This document shows, piece after piece, positions 60,528-64,000 of a stretch of DNA of 64,000 nt. The notes under the pieces were generated by a model, which was given only the letters and a program-made list of their open reading frames with translations, searched no databases and was not told where the DNA came from. This DNA is from Galbitalea sp036499165 (GTDB lineage Bacteria > Actinomycetota > Actinomycetes > Actinomycetales > Microbacteriaceae). The stretch's first letter is position 1, and the number at the start of each line of letters is the position of its first letter. Location of the stretch: the NCBI GenBank assembly GCA_036499165.1, contig DASYEE010000128.1, positions 11,276 to 75,275 of the forward strand, read 5' to 3'. The translations under genes were made by a program, and so were the position numbers.

Positions 60528-61540
60528 CAGCCTGCCGCTTTCTCCAGCAGCTCGGTTCGCGGGTTCTCATCCGGCATCGACTTGGCGAACGCCTCGAGGT
60601 GCTTCTTCGCGGCGTCGCTCAGGTGGCTCGGAACCGCGACCTGCACGGTCGCGAGCAGATCGCCCGTGCCCTTGGATGTCGTGACGCCTCGACCCTTGAC
60701 GCGAAGCACCCTGCCGCTCGGCGTGCCAGCCGCGACCCGCAACCGCACGGGCTCGCCTCCGAGGGTGGGGACCTCAACGGTCGCACCGAGAGTCGCCTCG
60801 ACAAAGGTGACCGGGACATCCACGCGAAGGTTCAGGCCATCGCGCTCGAACACAGGATGCTTGCGGACCTTGACCGTCAAAACCAGGTTTCCTGTCTCCC
60901 CGCCATCGGGGCTCGGTTCGCCCTTACCGGTGAGGCGGATCTTCTGGCCGTCGCTGACGCCGGCCGGAATCTTGACCCGGATCGATTTACCACCCTGCGG
61001 CTGCAGCGTGATCGTGTCGCCGTTGATCGCCGTGACGAAGTCGAGCGTCGTCGATGCCTCGAGATCGCGGCCGCGCGTTGGCCCGCCATAGCCGCGGTAC
61101 CCGCCGGTTGTCTGGCCGAAGCCGCCACCACCGAACATCCCGCCGAGCAGGTCCTCGAAGCCGCCCTGCCCAAATCCGGACGGCCCAGCGCCGGACGGCC
61201 CAGCACCGGCGCGACGGTTCCCGCCGCCACCACCGAACATCCCGCCGAAGACATCCTCGAAGCCGCCCGGCTGGCCACTGCCACCGGAGGTGAATCGAGC
61301 TCCGGAGCCCATCGCGCGCACCTGGTCGTACTCGGTGCGCTGCTCCGGGTCGGAGAGCACAGAGTACGCCTCGCTGATCTCCTTGAACTTGGCCTCGGCC
61401 TTCGCATCCCCCGCATTGGAATCCGGGTGATACTGCCGCGCGAGCTTGCGGTACTTCTTCTTGAGATCAGACTCTGAGACGTCCTTCGACACTCCGAGAA
61501 CGCTGTAGAAGTCCTTATCGAACCAGTCCTGGCTTGCCAT
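60527..61540 (-). CDS. dnaJ: DnaJ-like co-chaperone without zinc finger
   Basis: 337 residues. The J domain has QYHPDSN (HPD tripeptide near 38) and LGVSKDVSESDLKKKYRKLA. The Gly/Phe-rich linker is long and repeats (GGGGFGQ, GPSGAGPSG). The peptide-binding C-terminal half begins VTAINGDTITLQPQGGKS. CxxCxGxG zinc motifs are absent, so this is a class B (CbpA-like) protein, as in many actinobacterial dnaK operons. ATG 61540 has TAGGAG overlapping the grpE stop. Confidence 0.95.
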   Translation of the reverse strand: MASQDWFDKDFYSVLGVSKDVSESDLKKKYRKLARQYHPDSNAGDAKAEAKFKEISEAYSVLSDPEQRTEYDQVRAMGSGARFTSGGSGQPGGFEDVFGGMFGGGGGNRRAGAGPSGAGPSGFGQGGFEDLLGGMFGGGGFGQTTGGYRGYGGPTRGRDLEASTTLDFVTAINGDTITLQPQGGKSIRVKIPAGVSDGQKIRLTGKGEPSPDGGETGNLVLTVKVRKHPVFERDGLNLRVDVPVTFVEATLGATVEVPTLGGEPVRLRVAAGTPSGRVLRVKGRGVTTSKGTGDLLATVQVAVPSHLSDAAKKHLEAFAKSMPDENPRTELLEKAAG

Positions 61541-61548
61541 AGAAACTC

Positions 61549-62175
61549 CTAGCTGCCGTCGGGCACGGACACCGCGACCTTGGCCGCACGAAGCAGCCTG
61601 TCGCCGAGCGCGTAGCCGGGCTCGATCACGTCTGCGACCGTGTTCACCTCGACATCCGGCGACGGCAACTGCACAAGGGCCTCGTGAAGGTTGGGGTCGA
61701 AGACCTCGCCCTTCTCGCCGACCTTGCGCAAGCCGTAGCGGGCGAATGCCGCGTGCAACTTCTGCGCCACGATTTCGAGCGGACTGCCGGCGAGGTCGCC
61801 GTGCTCCTCAGCGCGGTAGAGGTCGTCGACCGCCGGAAGGAGCGTACGGATGACCTCGGCGATGACCGCCTCGCGGTTCGCCTGCCTGTCGCGCTCTACC
61901 CTCTTGCGGAAGTTCACCAGCTCAGCCTGGGCACGCGCGAGGTCGTTGCGCATGTCGGCCAGGAGCTCGCGCTCGCCCGCCTCGAGGAACGAGATCTCCT
62001 CGTCGGTCAGCGTCTCGACATCCGGGCCCTCCGCTTCGACCAGGTCGTCGACCGACGACACGTCTGCCGCGTCGCCGTCCTCCGACCCGGAAGCAGCAGC
62101 GGATGCCGCGTCGCTCTTGTCTTTCGGATCCTTGCCGGCACCCGCCGGCTGCTCTGGCTTCTTCTTGTCGACCAT
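61549..62175 (-). CDS. grpE: Nucleotide-exchange factor GrpE
   Basis: 208 residues. An acidic, Glu/Asp-rich N-terminus (about 1-65) is followed by the dimer helix with LADMRNDLARAQAELVNFRKR near 75 and the core ending VADVIEPGYALGDRLLRAAKV near 180, the GrpE signature. It exchanges ADP for ATP on DnaK. ATG at 62175, 5 bp after the dnaK stop. Confidence 0.96.
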   Translation of the reverse strand: MVDKKKPEQPAGAGKDPKDKSDAASAAASGSEDGDAADVSSVDDLVEAEGPDVETLTDEEISFLEAGERELLADMRNDLARAQAELVNFRKRVERDRQANREAVIAEVIRTLLPAVDDLYRAEEHGDLAGSPLEIVAQKLHAAFARYGLRKVGEKGEVFDPNLHEALVQLPSPDVEVNTVADVIEPGYALGDRLLRAAKVAVSVPDGS

Positions 62176-62180
62176 GCGCT

Positions 62181-64000
<1,820 letters not shown>

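Overview
This 64 kb window is a high-GC chromosomal segment from an actinobacterium, most likely a member of the Microbacteriaceae. The clues are frequent GTG starts with ATGA-type overlaps, a DUF3073 gene, an HspR-controlled dnaK operon, a DUF222/HNH endonuclease, a DinB/maleylpyruvate-isomerase-fold (mycothiol-type) protein, a DUF6421-like gene, an LAFTG sortase signal and dispersed intergenic repeats of a kind I associate with this family. The assignment comes from gene content, not from a marker search. I see no rRNA, tRNA, CRISPR array, insertion sequence, prophage or replication origin. Both ends cut genes: a glycogen-debranching-type hydrolase on the left and dnaK on the right.

Layout. 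0-3 kb: debranching enzyme, a four-unit 58-bp repeat array, a flavin monooxygenase and DUF3073. 3-17 kb: the de novo purine block. purM diverges from purF. purD-purC-(VOC)-(SGNH hydrolase)-(kinase)-purS-purQ form a compact plus-strand run. purL follows after a 2.3 kb interruption holding a short GlpX-like protein and a divergent SDR/HxlR pair. 17-25 kb: redox and drug-response genes, namely AraC-VOC, two aldo/keto reductases, and a minus-strand run PadR-MFS-SDR-GNAT-Ohr. 25-36 kb: a secreted protein, chorismate mutase, DUF222 HNH, acetyltransferases, purA, a TetR / degenerate ABC-ATPase / YhgE-Pip operon, a TrmH-type methyltransferase, and an orphan DNA methyltransferase overlapped by an HAD phosphatase. 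36-48 kb: a Septum_form-type membrane protein behind pyrE, exonuclease III, an AEC transporter, a secreted glycosidase-like protein, an alpha/beta hydrolase, AlkD, and a DUF6421-SDR-threonine-aldolase operon. 48-56 kb: a 1478-residue LAFTG-anchored surface protein, a cytosine permease/deaminase pair and a zinc alcohol dehydrogenase. 56-64 kb: a decayed P-loop gene between repeats, then the heat-shock operon dnaK-grpE-dnaJ-hspR-methyltransferase-clpB on the minus strand.

How the genes work together. Most of the de novo purine pathway to IMP (purF, D, L/Q/S, M, C) and the first step to AMP (purA) lie here. pyrE (UMP synthesis) and cytosine import plus deamination to uracil complete a strong nucleotide theme. 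The heat-shock operon is textbook for actinobacteria, except that ClpB has no N-terminal domain and a 16S/23S-type guanine methyltransferase sits inside the operon.

The least explained material is (i) five families of short dispersed repeats or hairpins, some supplying C-terminal codons and stop codons to genes; (ii) the pseudo-ATPase/YhgE-Pip operon under a perfect 26-bp palindrome; and (iii) the DUF6421 operon, which has a putative metal-binding HxxxH motif and no assigned function.
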